A stretch of DNA of 64,000 nucleotides from an uncultured Allofournierella sp. (lineage in GTDB: Bacteria > Bacillota > Clostridia > Oscillospirales > Ruminococcaceae): assembly GCA_944382705.1 (NCBI GenBank), contig CALWNE010000027.1, forward strand, positions 1 to 64,000, read 5' to 3'. The notes under the pieces are model-generated. The model saw only the letters and a program-made list of their open reading frames with translations. It did not search any database and had not been told where the DNA came from. Of the stretch, positions 17,570 through 24,982 are shown piece by piece (position 1 is the stretch's first letter; every line of letters begins with the position of its first letter). The position numbers were made by a program, and so were the translations under genes.

Positions 17570-18461
17570 AATCAGCCTGATTAACACTGCCGCAGAAAGC
17601 GCTCAAAGCTTTGTGCGCCACTGCGAACACGAGTATGAGGGCCGCATCCATGCCGCTGCCAGCGATGTGCTGGCCAGCGGCTGCAAGCTGGTAATGCTTA
17701 CCGGGCCTTCGGCCTCCGGCAAAACCACCACCGCCCACAAGCTGGCGGCGGCGCTGCGCCTGCGGGGCACCCCGGCCCAGGTGGTAAGTCTGGATAACTT
17801 TTATAAAAATCTGGACTGCTACCCCCGCCTGCCGGACGGAAGCAAGGATTACGAAAACATCACCGCTTTGGATGTGGAGGAGATTCACCGCTGCCTGGAG
17901 GAACTGGTGCAAACCGGCAAAACCCAGCTGCCGGAGTTTGACTTCATGACCGAAAACCGCAAGCCCCAGCGCATCCCGCTGGATTTGGAGGGCGGCGTGT
18001 GCATTGTGGAGGGCATTCATGCCCTGAATCCCATCCTCACCAGCAAGCTGCCCCAGGGGCAGGTGTACAAAATCTACGCAGGCCTGCGGGAGGAGTACAG
18101 CTACCGGGGGCAGCGTGTGCTGCCCACACGGGACATCCGGCTGGCCCGGCGGATGGTGCGGGACCACAAATTCCGTGGTCACAGTCTGGAAAAGACCCTG
18201 GCCATGTGGAACCAGGTGTGTGCCGGAGAGGACCAGTTTATCCGGGTGTTCAAAACCGAAGCGGATTTGCTGGTAGATACCTCCTTCAGTTATGAGATTT
18301 GCCTGCTAGCGCACTTTGTGGTGCCTCTGGCCGGTCAGCTGCCAGTCACCCATCCCGGCTGCGAGCGGCTGAATGAACTGGCAGGGCATTTTGCTCTGGT
18401 GAACCCTCTGCCTCTGGAGCTGATGCCGGAGCACTCCATGCTGCGGGAATTTTTGGGCTGA
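17535..18461 (+). CDS. Uridine kinase-like nucleoside kinase
   Basis: 308 residues. A short N-terminal helical region precedes the Walker A motif GPSASGKTT (about residue 56); DNFYKN and the later GIHALNP and RRMVRDHKFRG motifs match the phosphoribulokinase/uridine kinase family. It probably phosphorylates uridine or cytidine with ATP or GTP, though clostridial members of this longer form are often only called nucleoside kinases. The start overlaps hemZ; the AAGGAGT site is 12 bases upstream, a little far, so a nearby alternative start is possible. Confidence 0.82.
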   Translation: MPAIWIPKRLVEISLINTAAESAQSFVRHCEHEYEGRIHAAASDVLASGCKLVMLTGPSASGKTTTAHKLAAALRLRGTPAQVVSLDNFYKNLDCYPRLPDGSKDYENITALDVEEIHRCLEELVQTGKTQLPEFDFMTENRKPQRIPLDLEGGVCIVEGIHALNPILTSKLPQGQVYKIYAGLREEYSYRGQRVLPTRDIRLARRMVRDHKFRGHSLEKTLAMWNQVCAGEDQFIRVFKTEADLLVDTSFSYEICLLAHFVVPLAGQLPVTHPGCERLNELAGHFALVNPLPLELMPEHSMLREFLG

Positions 18462-18465
18462 CCCG

Positions 18466-18494
18466 TTGCAGGACATACTGCCTGGCAGTATAAT
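18466..18494 (+). promoter_or_regulatory. Promoter of the zinc-ribbon gene
   Basis: TTGCAG, 17 bases, TATAAT; 89 bases before the start codon. It separates this gene from the long upstream run. Confidence 0.7.
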
Positions 18495-18583
18495 AAAGAA
18501 AAAACCTGGGGCACACATTGCCCTAGGCCAGCAGGCTGCAAAGCCTGTTACTTATTCTGTTAACATGAAAGAGGTGCGCAACC

Positions 18584-19021
18584 ATGAACATTGATCTGGA
18601 TCGACTGTGGAGCGCAGGCCAGCAGCTGGCCGACAGCGCCAAGAAAACCGCAAACGACCTGGCCCAAAAGGGCAAGCAGCAGGTGGATTTGCTCAATGCA
18701 CAGAGCCGTTTGAGCAAGGCACAGCGCCAGCTGGGTGCTTTGGTATACAACCTGACCAAAAGCGGCGAAACCAACACTGCCCTGGTGCAGAAGTATGTGG
18801 ATGCCATCGACCGGCTGCAGGAGGAAATCCGGCAGATTAAGCAGCAAACCCCGGAGCAGACCGACAGCCAGCCGGCCCAGGACCATGGCACCTTTGTGTA
18901 CTCCTACACCGCCGAGGACGAGGAGATTTGCCCCCAGCCTGCTGTGCACACCTGCCCCCAGTGCGGCAAAGAGGTGCAAGAGGGTGCCTTGTTTTGTGAT
19001 GGGTGTGGGGCACAGCTTTAA
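18584..19021 (+). CDS. Coiled-coil protein with C-terminal zinc ribbon
   Basis: 145 residues. Residues about 5-90 are charged and helical, likely coiled coil (Lys/Gln/Leu-rich, IDRLQEEIRQIKQQ). The C-terminus is a CPQCG...CDGCG zinc ribbon (about 126-143). Similar small proteins are common in Clostridia, without a known function. It has its own promoter and a structured 3' region. Confidence 0.75.
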   Translation: MNIDLDRLWSAGQQLADSAKKTANDLAQKGKQQVDLLNAQSRLSKAQRQLGALVYNLTKSGETNTALVQKYVDAIDRLQEEIRQIKQQTPEQTDSQPAQDHGTFVYSYTAEDEEICPQPAVHTCPQCGKEVQEGALFCDGCGAQL

Positions 19022-19139
19022 GCTGGGCAGCCAGTCCACTGGTGCAGCACTGGTGCTGGGAGTGGACGAAATAAACGGCCTTCGGCTGCATCGGCTGTGA
19101 GCGCCGATGGCTGTTTAAGCCAAAGCAATACACAAGGAT

Positions 19140-19190
19140 GTGCCCCTGCGCCTGGTTCGGCAGATGCCGCCGGTGCAGGGGTGCTTTTTT
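19140..19190 (+). terminator. Terminator after the zinc-ribbon gene
   Basis: CCCCTGC pairs with GCAGGGG around a branched loop and is followed by six T. Confidence 0.7.
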
Positions 19191-19382
19191 GCCCTTGCTG
19201 CTTCCAGCAGAACAAACATTAGGGGAGCAACAGGGGGCGCAGCCTGGCTGCCAGCAAAACACAAGGCAACAAAAACCGGGATGATTTTTTCAATTTAGAT
19301 AGAAAAAAAGCCAAAACCGCAATGGTTTTGTATGGGAAGGAATGAAAACCATTTGCACATGGTAAAAATACAAGAAAAGGGC

Positions 19383-19411
19383 TTGAAATGGCCTACTATC
19401 TAGAGTAAAAT
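19383..19411 (+). promoter_or_regulatory. Promoter of mazG
   Basis: TTGAAA, 17 bases, TAAAAT; 54 bases before the mazG start. Confidence 0.6.
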
Positions 19412-19464
19412 GGGAAAGTCACAAAATTGTAAGGCGAATCACGCAAAGGGAAAGGCGGTTTGGC

Positions 19465-20256
19465 ATGGTAGATTTTACACCGAAGGAACACTACACTGCA
19501 CAGGACCTGGTGGAAATCGTGGCGCTGCTGCGTGCCCCGGAGGGCGGCTGCCCCTGGGATAAGGAGCAGACCCACCAAAGCATCCGCATGAACTTTATTG
19601 AAGAAACCTACGAGGCAGTGGACGCCATCGACCTGGAGGACCCTCACCTGTTGGAAGAGGAGCTGGGCGATGTGCTGCTGCAGGTAGCCCTGCACAGCCA
19701 AATGGAAGCGGAGGCCGGCCGGTTTGATTTTAACCAGGTGTGCGACGGCATCTGCAAAAAACTGGTGTACCGTCATCCCCATGTATTTGGAGATGTATCC
19801 GCAGCCAGCAGCGGCCAGGCTTTGGCCAACTGGGAGATGCTCAAAAACGCCGAAAAGGGCCGTTCCACCGCACAGGACCGGTTGGAAAGTGTGCCCCGCA
19901 GTTTTCCTGCATTGATGCGGGCTGCAAAGCTGCAAAAGCGGGCGGCAGCCTATGGCTTTGAACTTACCGCTGCCCAGGCACTGGAGCAAATCAGCGCCTG
20001 CACAAAGCAACTTGCCAAGCCCCAGCCGGATACCGCTCAGGCAGGCCAGCTGCTGTTTGCAGCCGCAGCCCTCTGCCGCAGCCTTGGGCTGGACCCGGAA
20101 CAGGCCCTTACCCAGGCAAGCGATGCCTTTCAGCAGCAGGTGATTTTTTGTGAACAGCAGGCCCAGGCCCAGGGAATTGGCCTGGAACAGGCAACCCCGC
20201 AGCAGCGTGCAGACTGGATGCAGGGGCAATCAATCCAGCAGTCCGCAAAGGAATAA
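19465..20256 (+). CDS. mazG: Nucleoside triphosphate pyrophosphohydrolase MazG
   Basis: 263 residues. GCPWDKEQTHQSI and EETYEAVDAI carry the first acidic metal site, and EEELGDVLLQV the second; a second helical half follows (about 120-260), as in two-domain MazG. It hydrolyses non-canonical or surplus NTPs to NMP plus pyrophosphate. It is the counterpart of the MazG part of Bacillus YabN, and the genes to yabR follow the same order. The N-terminal methyltransferase domain of YabN is missing. Confidence 0.93.
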   Translation: MVDFTPKEHYTAQDLVEIVALLRAPEGGCPWDKEQTHQSIRMNFIEETYEAVDAIDLEDPHLLEEELGDVLLQVALHSQMEAEAGRFDFNQVCDGICKKLVYRHPHVFGDVSAASSGQALANWEMLKNAEKGRSTAQDRLESVPRSFPALMRAAKLQKRAAAYGFELTAAQALEQISACTKQLAKPQPDTAQAGQLLFAAAALCRSLGLDPEQALTQASDAFQQQVIFCEQQAQAQGIGLEQATPQQRADWMQGQSIQQSAKE

Positions 20257-20296
20257 GTCCTTTGTTGCTGATATATCATTTGGAGGTAAAAACAAC

Positions 20297-20572
20297 ATGA
20301 CGAAAGTTGAACTGATCGCCGCAGTGGCCGAGAATGCCGGCCTTTCTAAAAAAGACGCAGAGCAGGCTGTAAATGCTACCGTAGAGGCCATCACCCAGGC
20401 TCTGGCTCAGGGCGATAAGGTTTCTCTGGTAGGCTTTGGCACCTTTGAGACCCGTGAGCGTCCCGCTCGCAAGGGCCGCAACCCCCGCACCAAGGAGGAA
20501 ATCACCATTCCTGCCACCACCACTCCTGCTTTCAAGGCAGGCAAGGCTCTGAAGGACGCCGTAGCCAAGTAA
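20297..20572 (+). CDS. hup: HU-family DNA-binding protein
   Basis: 91 residues; the ATG at 20297 follows TGGAGGT. MTKVELIAAVAENAGLSKKD and the beta-arm stretch GFGTFETRERPARKGRNPRT are standard HU. It bends and compacts DNA without sequence preference. Codon choice is notably optimised (GCT, CGT, AAG), as expected for an abundant protein. Confidence 0.98.
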   Translation: MTKVELIAAVAENAGLSKKDAEQAVNATVEAITQALAQGDKVSLVGFGTFETRERPARKGRNPRTKEEITIPATTTPAFKAGKALKDAVAK

Positions 20573-20603
20573 GTTGGATTTCGTCGCTTAGTAAGATGTT
20601 CAT

Positions 20604-20648
20604 CCCGTTGTGCCGCTCAAACCTGGTTTGGGCGGCCAACGGGTTTTT
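20604..20648 (+). terminator. Terminator after hup
   Basis: A long hairpin (CCCGTTG...AACGGG with an inner AAACC/GGTTT) is followed by five T. Confidence 0.85.
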
Positions 20649-20717
20649 CTGTAACAGACTGCTCCAAAGGCAGAACAAATTGCAAGGAAACATTGCAAGG
20701 AAAGGAAGTGCACACAG

Positions 20718-20963
20718 ATGCGTATTGACAAATACCTCAAGGTAAGCCGGCTGATTAAGCGGCGCACCGTGGCAAACGAAGTGGCCGACGCAGGCCGCAT
20801 TCTGGTCAATGGCCGCCTGGCCAAAGCCAGCTATGCAGTAAAAGTAGGCGATGTGATTGAAATTACTTTCGGCAACCGGCCGGTTAAAGTAAAGGTGCTT
20901 TCCACCGAGGCACCCCTGGGCAAGGATGTAGCCCGGGAGATGTATCAGATCATCGAAGAATGA
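20718..20963 (+). CDS. rqcP: S4-domain RNA-binding protein RqcP
   Basis: 81 residues, almost entirely one S4 fold (MRIDKYLKVSRLIKRRTVAN, then AGRILVNGRLAKAS). It matches Bacillus YabO/RqcP, which stabilises peptidyl-tRNA on split 50S subunits during RqcH poly-alanine tailing of stalled nascent chains. The position before yabP-yabQ-divIC-yabR is the same as in Bacillus. Confidence 0.9.
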   Translation: MRIDKYLKVSRLIKRRTVANEVADAGRILVNGRLAKASYAVKVGDVIEITFGNRPVKVKVLSTEAPLGKDVAREMYQIIEE

Positions 20964-21011
20964 TTGCTGCCCTTCCTGCATACCTTTTACAAAACAAAAG
21001 GAAAGGGATTG

Positions 21012-21329
21012 GTGAATGCCATCATGCAGGAAAAACGCTTGACTCAGCCGCAGCAGGCCGCCGCAGTGCCCAAGCTGCCCCATAATCTTACATTAGAAAG
21101 CCGCAGCACCCTTACCGCAACAGGTGTGGTGCGTGTCATCAGCTGTGACGAGCAGACCGCTGCCCTGGAAACCCAGCAGGGAAATCTGCTGATTGGGGGG
21201 CAGGGGCTCCAGGTCAGCGAGCTTTCCATGGAGAGCGGTGCAGTAAAAATTTTTGGACAGATTGAGTATCTGCAATATTCCCAGCCTAGCCAGAGCGCCG
21301 GAGGTTTTTTCCGCCGCCTGGTGCGGTAA
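21012..21329 (+). CDS. yabP: Sporulation protein YabP
   Basis: About 105 residues if the GTG at 21012 is used (preceded by GGAAAGG); an ATG at 21024 is the alternative, and no good site supports earlier starts. The core LPHNLTLESRSTLTATGVVRVISCDE and the SMESGAVKIFGQIEYLQY stretch are the YabP fold. In Bacillus it is a mother-cell protein needed for spore cortex formation together with YabQ, encoded next. Confidence 0.88.
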   Translation: MNAIMQEKRLTQPQQAAAVPKLPHNLTLESRSTLTATGVVRVISCDEQTAALETQQGNLLIGGQGLQVSELSMESGAVKIFGQIEYLQYSQPSQSAGGFFRRLVR

Positions 21330-21335
21330 ATAGGG

Positions 21336-21809
21336 ATGGCGGCCTATATCCCGGTGCGGTATGCCCTGGCAGATGCCTTGTGCTGCCTTGGGCTGGGTCT
21401 TTTGACGGCGGCAGGGCATCAGGCCTTGGGCTGGCTGCTGGGGCGTAGCAGGCTGGCCTTGTTCTGGCGGGACATTGCAGCCTTCTTGCTGGCGGCGGTA
21501 CTGGGGTTCAGCTTTGCGGCTTCCCGCAGTTATAGTGGCCTGATACGCTGGTACATGGTGCTGGGTCTGGCGGCAGGTGCCTGGTGCTACCGGGCACTGC
21601 TGGCGGATGCTGTCCAGGCCACAGCCCAGTGGCTGGCGGCTGTGGTATGCAGCCCGCTGGTGTGGAGCTTCCGCCTGGGCAGGGCTTTGTGCCGCCCGGT
21701 GTGGCAGGCGGCTGGGCGGCGCAGAGCTGCCCGGCGGCAAAAGCGGGCAAAAGCAAAACAAAAACGGTTGCAAAAGGATGGCCGGGTGTTGTATAATTCT
21801 AATCAATAG
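21336..21809 (+). CDS. yabQ: Spore cortex protein YabQ
   Basis: 157 residues. Three to four hydrophobic segments (about 8-30, 42-60, 66-85, 95-115) end in a highly basic tail. The position between yabP and divIC and the membrane pattern identify YabQ; sequence conservation in the family is low. It localises to the outer forespore membrane and is needed for the cortex in Bacillus. The yabP stop is only six bases away. Confidence 0.82.
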   Translation: MAAYIPVRYALADALCCLGLGLLTAAGHQALGWLLGRSRLALFWRDIAAFLLAAVLGFSFAASRSYSGLIRWYMVLGLAAGAWCYRALLADAVQATAQWLAAVVCSPLVWSFRLGRALCRPVWQAAGRRRAARRQKRAKAKQKRLQKDGRVLYNSNQ

Positions 21810-21848
21810 CGGCTGCACAGCATTGCAGCAGAAAGGCAGGGAAGGACT

Positions 21849-22148
21849 ATGGCAAAACAGAAAAACAAAACAATGGGCTTTTCCGGCCTGTTGCTGCGGG
21901 CGGGTGTACTGCTGCTGGGCGGTTACCTGGTGGTGAGCATGGTGCTCAATCAGGTGGAAATCCGCACCAAGCGCCAGCAGCTGCAAACCGTGGAGCAGCA
22001 GCTGGAAACCCAGCAGGCCCAGAACGAGGAATTGCAGCGCATTCTGGAGTCTGGCAGCGATCAGGAATTGATTGAGCGGGTAGCAAGGGATAAGCTGGGC
22101 TACGCAAAACCCAACGAACGGGTGTTTGTGGATGCCACCGGCAAATAA
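21849..22148 (+). CDS. divIC: Septum formation initiator, DivIC/FtsB family
   Basis: 99 residues: a short basic cytoplasmic start, one membrane span (about 12-32), a coiled coil (about 35-68, Gln/Glu-rich) and a conserved end, ELIERVARDKLGYAKPNERVF. DivIC works with FtsL and DivIB at the division septum. Position before yabR is conserved. Confidence 0.92.
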   Translation: MAKQKNKTMGFSGLLLRAGVLLLGGYLVVSMVLNQVEIRTKRQQLQTVEQQLETQQAQNEELQRILESGSDQELIERVARDKLGYAKPNERVFVDATGK

Positions 22149-22216
22149 ACCGTACATGCAAAAGGCCATTGGCTTTTTACATAATATTATTTTGATTTAG
22201 GAGAAAAAGGGGTTAC

Positions 22217-22693
22217 ATGGCGTTACAGTTAGAGGTAGGTTCCATCCTGGAAGGAAAGGTCACCGGCGTTAAAAAGTTTGGCGCATTTGTGGCATTGCCG
22301 GAGAATAAAACCGGTATGGTGCACATTTCCGAGGTTTCCAACAGCTTTATTGAAGATTTGGCAACAGTGCTCACCGAAGGCCAAACCGTAAAGGTAAAGG
22401 TTATGAGCATTGGCGAGGACGGCAAGATTGCACTGTCCATCAAGCGTACCCTTCCGCCGGAACCCCGGCCGGCCAAAGGGCCTCGTCCCGGCGGCGCAGC
22501 AGGCGGCCGTCCTGCCCGCAGCAAGAGCGATGCTCCCCGGGTATGGCAGCCCAAGGCACAGCCTGCCCAGGGCGATTTGAGCTTTGAGGATATGATGGCA
22601 AAGTTCAAAAGCCAGAGCGAAGAAAAAATTTCTGACCTGAAGCGTGTTACCGAAAACCGCCGTGGCGGCGGTTATTCCCGCCGCAGAGGTTAA
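22217..22693 (+). CDS. yabR: S1-domain RNA-binding protein YabR
   Basis: 158 residues. One S1 domain fills residues 1-75 (GSILEGKVTGVKKFGAFVAL, GMVHISEVS, VKVKVMSIGEDGKIALSIKR). The remainder is a Pro/Arg/Gly-rich tail ending in RRGGGYSRRRG, typical of the general stress protein 13/YabR family, and probably adds RNA affinity. Its exact target is unknown; it closes the yab cluster before a terminator. Confidence 0.92.
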   Translation: MALQLEVGSILEGKVTGVKKFGAFVALPENKTGMVHISEVSNSFIEDLATVLTEGQTVKVKVMSIGEDGKIALSIKRTLPPEPRPAKGPRPGGAAGGRPARSKSDAPRVWQPKAQPAQGDLSFEDMMAKFKSQSEEKISDLKRVTENRRGGGYSRRRG

Positions 22694-22700
22694 TCAGCAA

Positions 22701-22745
22701 AACTGCCTTTTGCACAGGATGCTCCCTGCAAAAGGCGGTTTTCTT
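22701..22745 (+). terminator. Terminator after yabR
   Basis: AACTGCCTTTTGCA pairs with TGCAAAAGGCGGTT, followed by a T-rich run. Confidence 0.8.
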
Positions 22746-22918
22746 GTTTAAAGGCAGATTCTTAACAGTTTTATCATAAATTGTTTACAGTTTTATCGGT
22801 TTTATCTCTGGCTTTTTTGTTGTAAATGTGGTACACTAAACACATGAAAAGGAGGAACAAAGTTCCATAAGGTGCAAGCTGTTGGTGCGGTGTTCCTCGA
22901 ATAAGGAGGCAATGGTTT

Positions 22919-23440
22919 ATGAAAGTCACATGCACTGGTAGAAAAGTCACCCTGAAGCCCACCTTCATCGAAAAAGCAGAGAACAAGCTGGCAAAGCTGG
23001 ACAAGTTCCTCAGCGATGAGGCACAGGCGCACATCACCGTGACCGTGGAAAAGAGCGGTCAGACCGTGGAAGTAACAGTGCGGGACAAGGGCCTTGTTAT
23101 CCGGGCAGAAAAAGCCGCCGAGCGTATGGAGGACGCATTGGATGAAGCAATGGACCTGCTCACCCGTCGTCTGGTAAAAAACCGCAAGCGTCTGGGCGAT
23201 AAGCTCACCCATGCAGCCGTTGCGGAATGGGCTCAGGAGCCGGAACAGGAAGAAACCTACGATGTAATCCGTGAAAAACGGTTTGTGGTAAAACCTTGCA
23301 GCGCCGAGGAAGCTGTGTTGCAGATGAACCTGCTGGGCCACAACTTCTATCTGTACCGCAATATGGATGATGACCAGATTCAGCTGGTTTACCGGCGGGC
23401 CAATGGCACCTACGGTGTTCTGATTCCTGAGGATTATTAA
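22919..23440 (+). CDS. hpf: Long-form ribosome hibernation promoting factor
   Basis: 173 residues. The N-terminal RaiA-like domain (about 1-95) binds between the ribosomal subunits; the C-terminal domain (about 115-173; VIREKRFVVKPCSAEEAVLQM, GHNFYLYRN) drives 100S dimer formation. Both are present, as in Firmicute long HPF. The 175-base leader contains three short TTTTATC-bearing repeats near 22765-22810 and a GGAAC/GTTCC hairpin near 22855. Confidence 0.95.
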   Translation: MKVTCTGRKVTLKPTFIEKAENKLAKLDKFLSDEAQAHITVTVEKSGQTVEVTVRDKGLVIRAEKAAERMEDALDEAMDLLTRRLVKNRKRLGDKLTHAAVAEWAQEPEQEETYDVIREKRFVVKPCSAEEAVLQMNLLGHNFYLYRNMDDDQIQLVYRRANGTYGVLIPEDY

Positions 23441-23516
23441 GGGCCAGCCAGCGGCAGGCAGTTTGCCAATGCTGGAATAAAAAAGGGGAGGATACCCTTG
23501 GCTTAAGTTACAGTCA

Positions 23517-23548
23517 AACAGCACCCAGCCTGGCTGGGTGCTGTTTTT
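23517..23548 (+). terminator. Terminator after hpf
   Basis: CAGCACCCAGCC and its complement separated by a minimal loop, then five T. Confidence 0.85.
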
Positions 23549-23592
23549 GCTGTGGGACTACCCAGAACAAAAAGGGCCTGTATTTGTGCCTC

Positions 23593-23621
23593 TTGCGCCG
23601 CCTGTTGGGGTATGGTATCAT
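23593..23621 (+). promoter_or_regulatory. Promoter of the RNA methyltransferase gene
   Basis: TTGCGC, 17 bases, TATCAT with extended TGG; about 100 bases before the start codon. Confidence 0.6.
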
Positions 23622-23724
23622 AAAAAGCACGCAATGAAACCGACCTGCACAAAGAGTATTGGCGAGGGCTGCTTTGCTTTTCTCCACTTGCTGGAGCAGG
23701 CCGCATATAAAAGGAGTTTGCCTT

Positions 23725-24834
23725 ATGAAATTTGATTTGATTGCCCCCTGTTATTTTGGCACCGAAAGCACCGCTGCCTTTGAGGTGCGCCGCCTGGGGG
23801 CCGAGGATGTGAAGGTAACCGATGGCCGTATTGCCTTCCGGGGCAGCGAGGATATGATTGCTGCCGCTAACCTGAACCTGCGCTGTGCCGAACGGGTGCT
23901 GGTGCTGCTGAAAACCTACCCTGCTCACACCTTTGATGAGCTGTTCGACGGAGTTTCCTCCATTGCCTGGGAGGAGCTGATTCCCGCAGATGCACAGTTC
24001 CCTGTAAAAGGCTCCAGCCTGTCCAGCACTCTGTCCAGTGTGCCTGCCTGCCAGAGCATTGTAAAAAAGGCAGTGGTGGAACGGCTCAAGCGGGGCCACA
24101 AAACCCTCATGCTGCCGGAAACCGGTGCCCTGTATAAGATTCGTTTTTCCATCCGCAAAAACATGGTGGAAATCATGCTGGATACCTCTGGCGATGGCCT
24201 GCATAAGCGTGGCTACCGGCGCAATGCCACCGGTGCCCCCATTAAGGAAACCCTGGCAGCAGCCATTGCAGACCTGGGCCGGGTGCGGCGGGATTCCATT
24301 GTGGCCGATCCCTTCTGTGGCAGCGGCACCATGGTGATTGAAGCCGCCCAAAAAGCCATGAACATTGCACCGGGCCTGCGGCGCCGCTTTGCTGCCGAGC
24401 ACTATACCTTCTGCCCGCCCCAGGTGTGGGCCCGCCAGCGGGAGAAGGCCCTGAGCGAAATCCGCAAGGATGCTGCCTTTGAGGGCTTTGGCTACGATCT
24501 GGACCCGGCTGCGGTGGCACTGGCCACCCAAAATGCCAAGCTGGCCGGCGTGGGCGACCGCTGCCACTTTGCACAGGCCGATGTAAAGGAGTTTGCGCCG
24601 GAGCCCCACATGATTGTGCTCACCAACCCCCCCTACGGTGAGCGCTTGGGCGACCTTGCCACCGCTGCCAAGCTGGCCGGTGTGCTGGGCCAGCGGCTGG
24701 AGGAGCATCCTGTGACCGGTGCCTACATCATCACCGCCGATGCAGACCTGGAAAAGCACCTGGGCAAAAAGGCAGCCCGCCGCCGCAAGCTGTACAACGG
24801 CATGATTCCCTGCCAGGTGTATATGTACTACTAA
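23725..24834 (+). CDS. Class I SAM-dependent RNA methyltransferase (THUMP/RlmL type)
   Basis: 369 residues; the ATG at 23725 follows AAAAGGAG. A THUMP RNA-binding domain (about 45-155) is followed by a methyltransferase domain with the SAM loop PFCGSGTMVIEAA (about 194) and the catalytic NPPYGER (about 300). This COG0116 group methylates 23S rRNA (N2-methylguanosine in the RlmL case); the precise nucleotide cannot be read from sequence. It stands alone between two terminators. Confidence 0.9.
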   Translation: MKFDLIAPCYFGTESTAAFEVRRLGAEDVKVTDGRIAFRGSEDMIAAANLNLRCAERVLVLLKTYPAHTFDELFDGVSSIAWEELIPADAQFPVKGSSLSSTLSSVPACQSIVKKAVVERLKRGHKTLMLPETGALYKIRFSIRKNMVEIMLDTSGDGLHKRGYRRNATGAPIKETLAAAIADLGRVRRDSIVADPFCGSGTMVIEAAQKAMNIAPGLRRRFAAEHYTFCPPQVWARQREKALSEIRKDAAFEGFGYDLDPAAVALATQNAKLAGVGDRCHFAQADVKEFAPEPHMIVLTNPPYGERLGDLATAAKLAGVLGQRLEEHPVTGAYIITADADLEKHLGKKAARRRKLYNGMIPCQVYMYY

Positions 24835-24866
24835 TTTGAGCAAGCCCCTGCATAACTTGTAAAAGT

Positions 24867-24916
24867 AAAATGCCCATCCCTCTGTGTAAACCGCAAAGGG
24901 ATGGGCATTTGTTTGT
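24867..24916. terminator. Convergent terminator
   Basis: AATGCCCATCCCT pairs with AGGGATGGGCATT; it lies between the tail-to-tail methyltransferase and membrane-protein genes, with T-rich flanks on both strands. Confidence 0.75.
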
Positions 24917-24982
24917 TATAAGTACAGCATATACAAGCGGCGTGACCCCCACAGAAACCCACACCGCCAAAGGGGCAGAGGA

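Larger units (their letters stand above)
19022..19464 (+). other. Structured intergenic region of 443 bases
   Basis: No gene was recognised. Three forward-strand hairpins follow the zinc-ribbon stop: about 19032-19070 (GTCCACT/AGTGGAC outside CAGCAC/GTGCTG), about 19073-19117 (CATCGGC/GCCGATG) and the terminator at 19140-19190. Beyond that lies AT-rich sequence with the mazG promoter at 19383-19411. The first two hairpins may be part of the 3' untranslated region or a small RNA. Confidence 0.5.

Noticed and set aside
22742..22918. Known regulatory RNA in the hpf leader
   Set aside because: Only short TTTTATC repeats and a small hairpin are visible; no recognised RNA class and no terminator that would suggest a switch.
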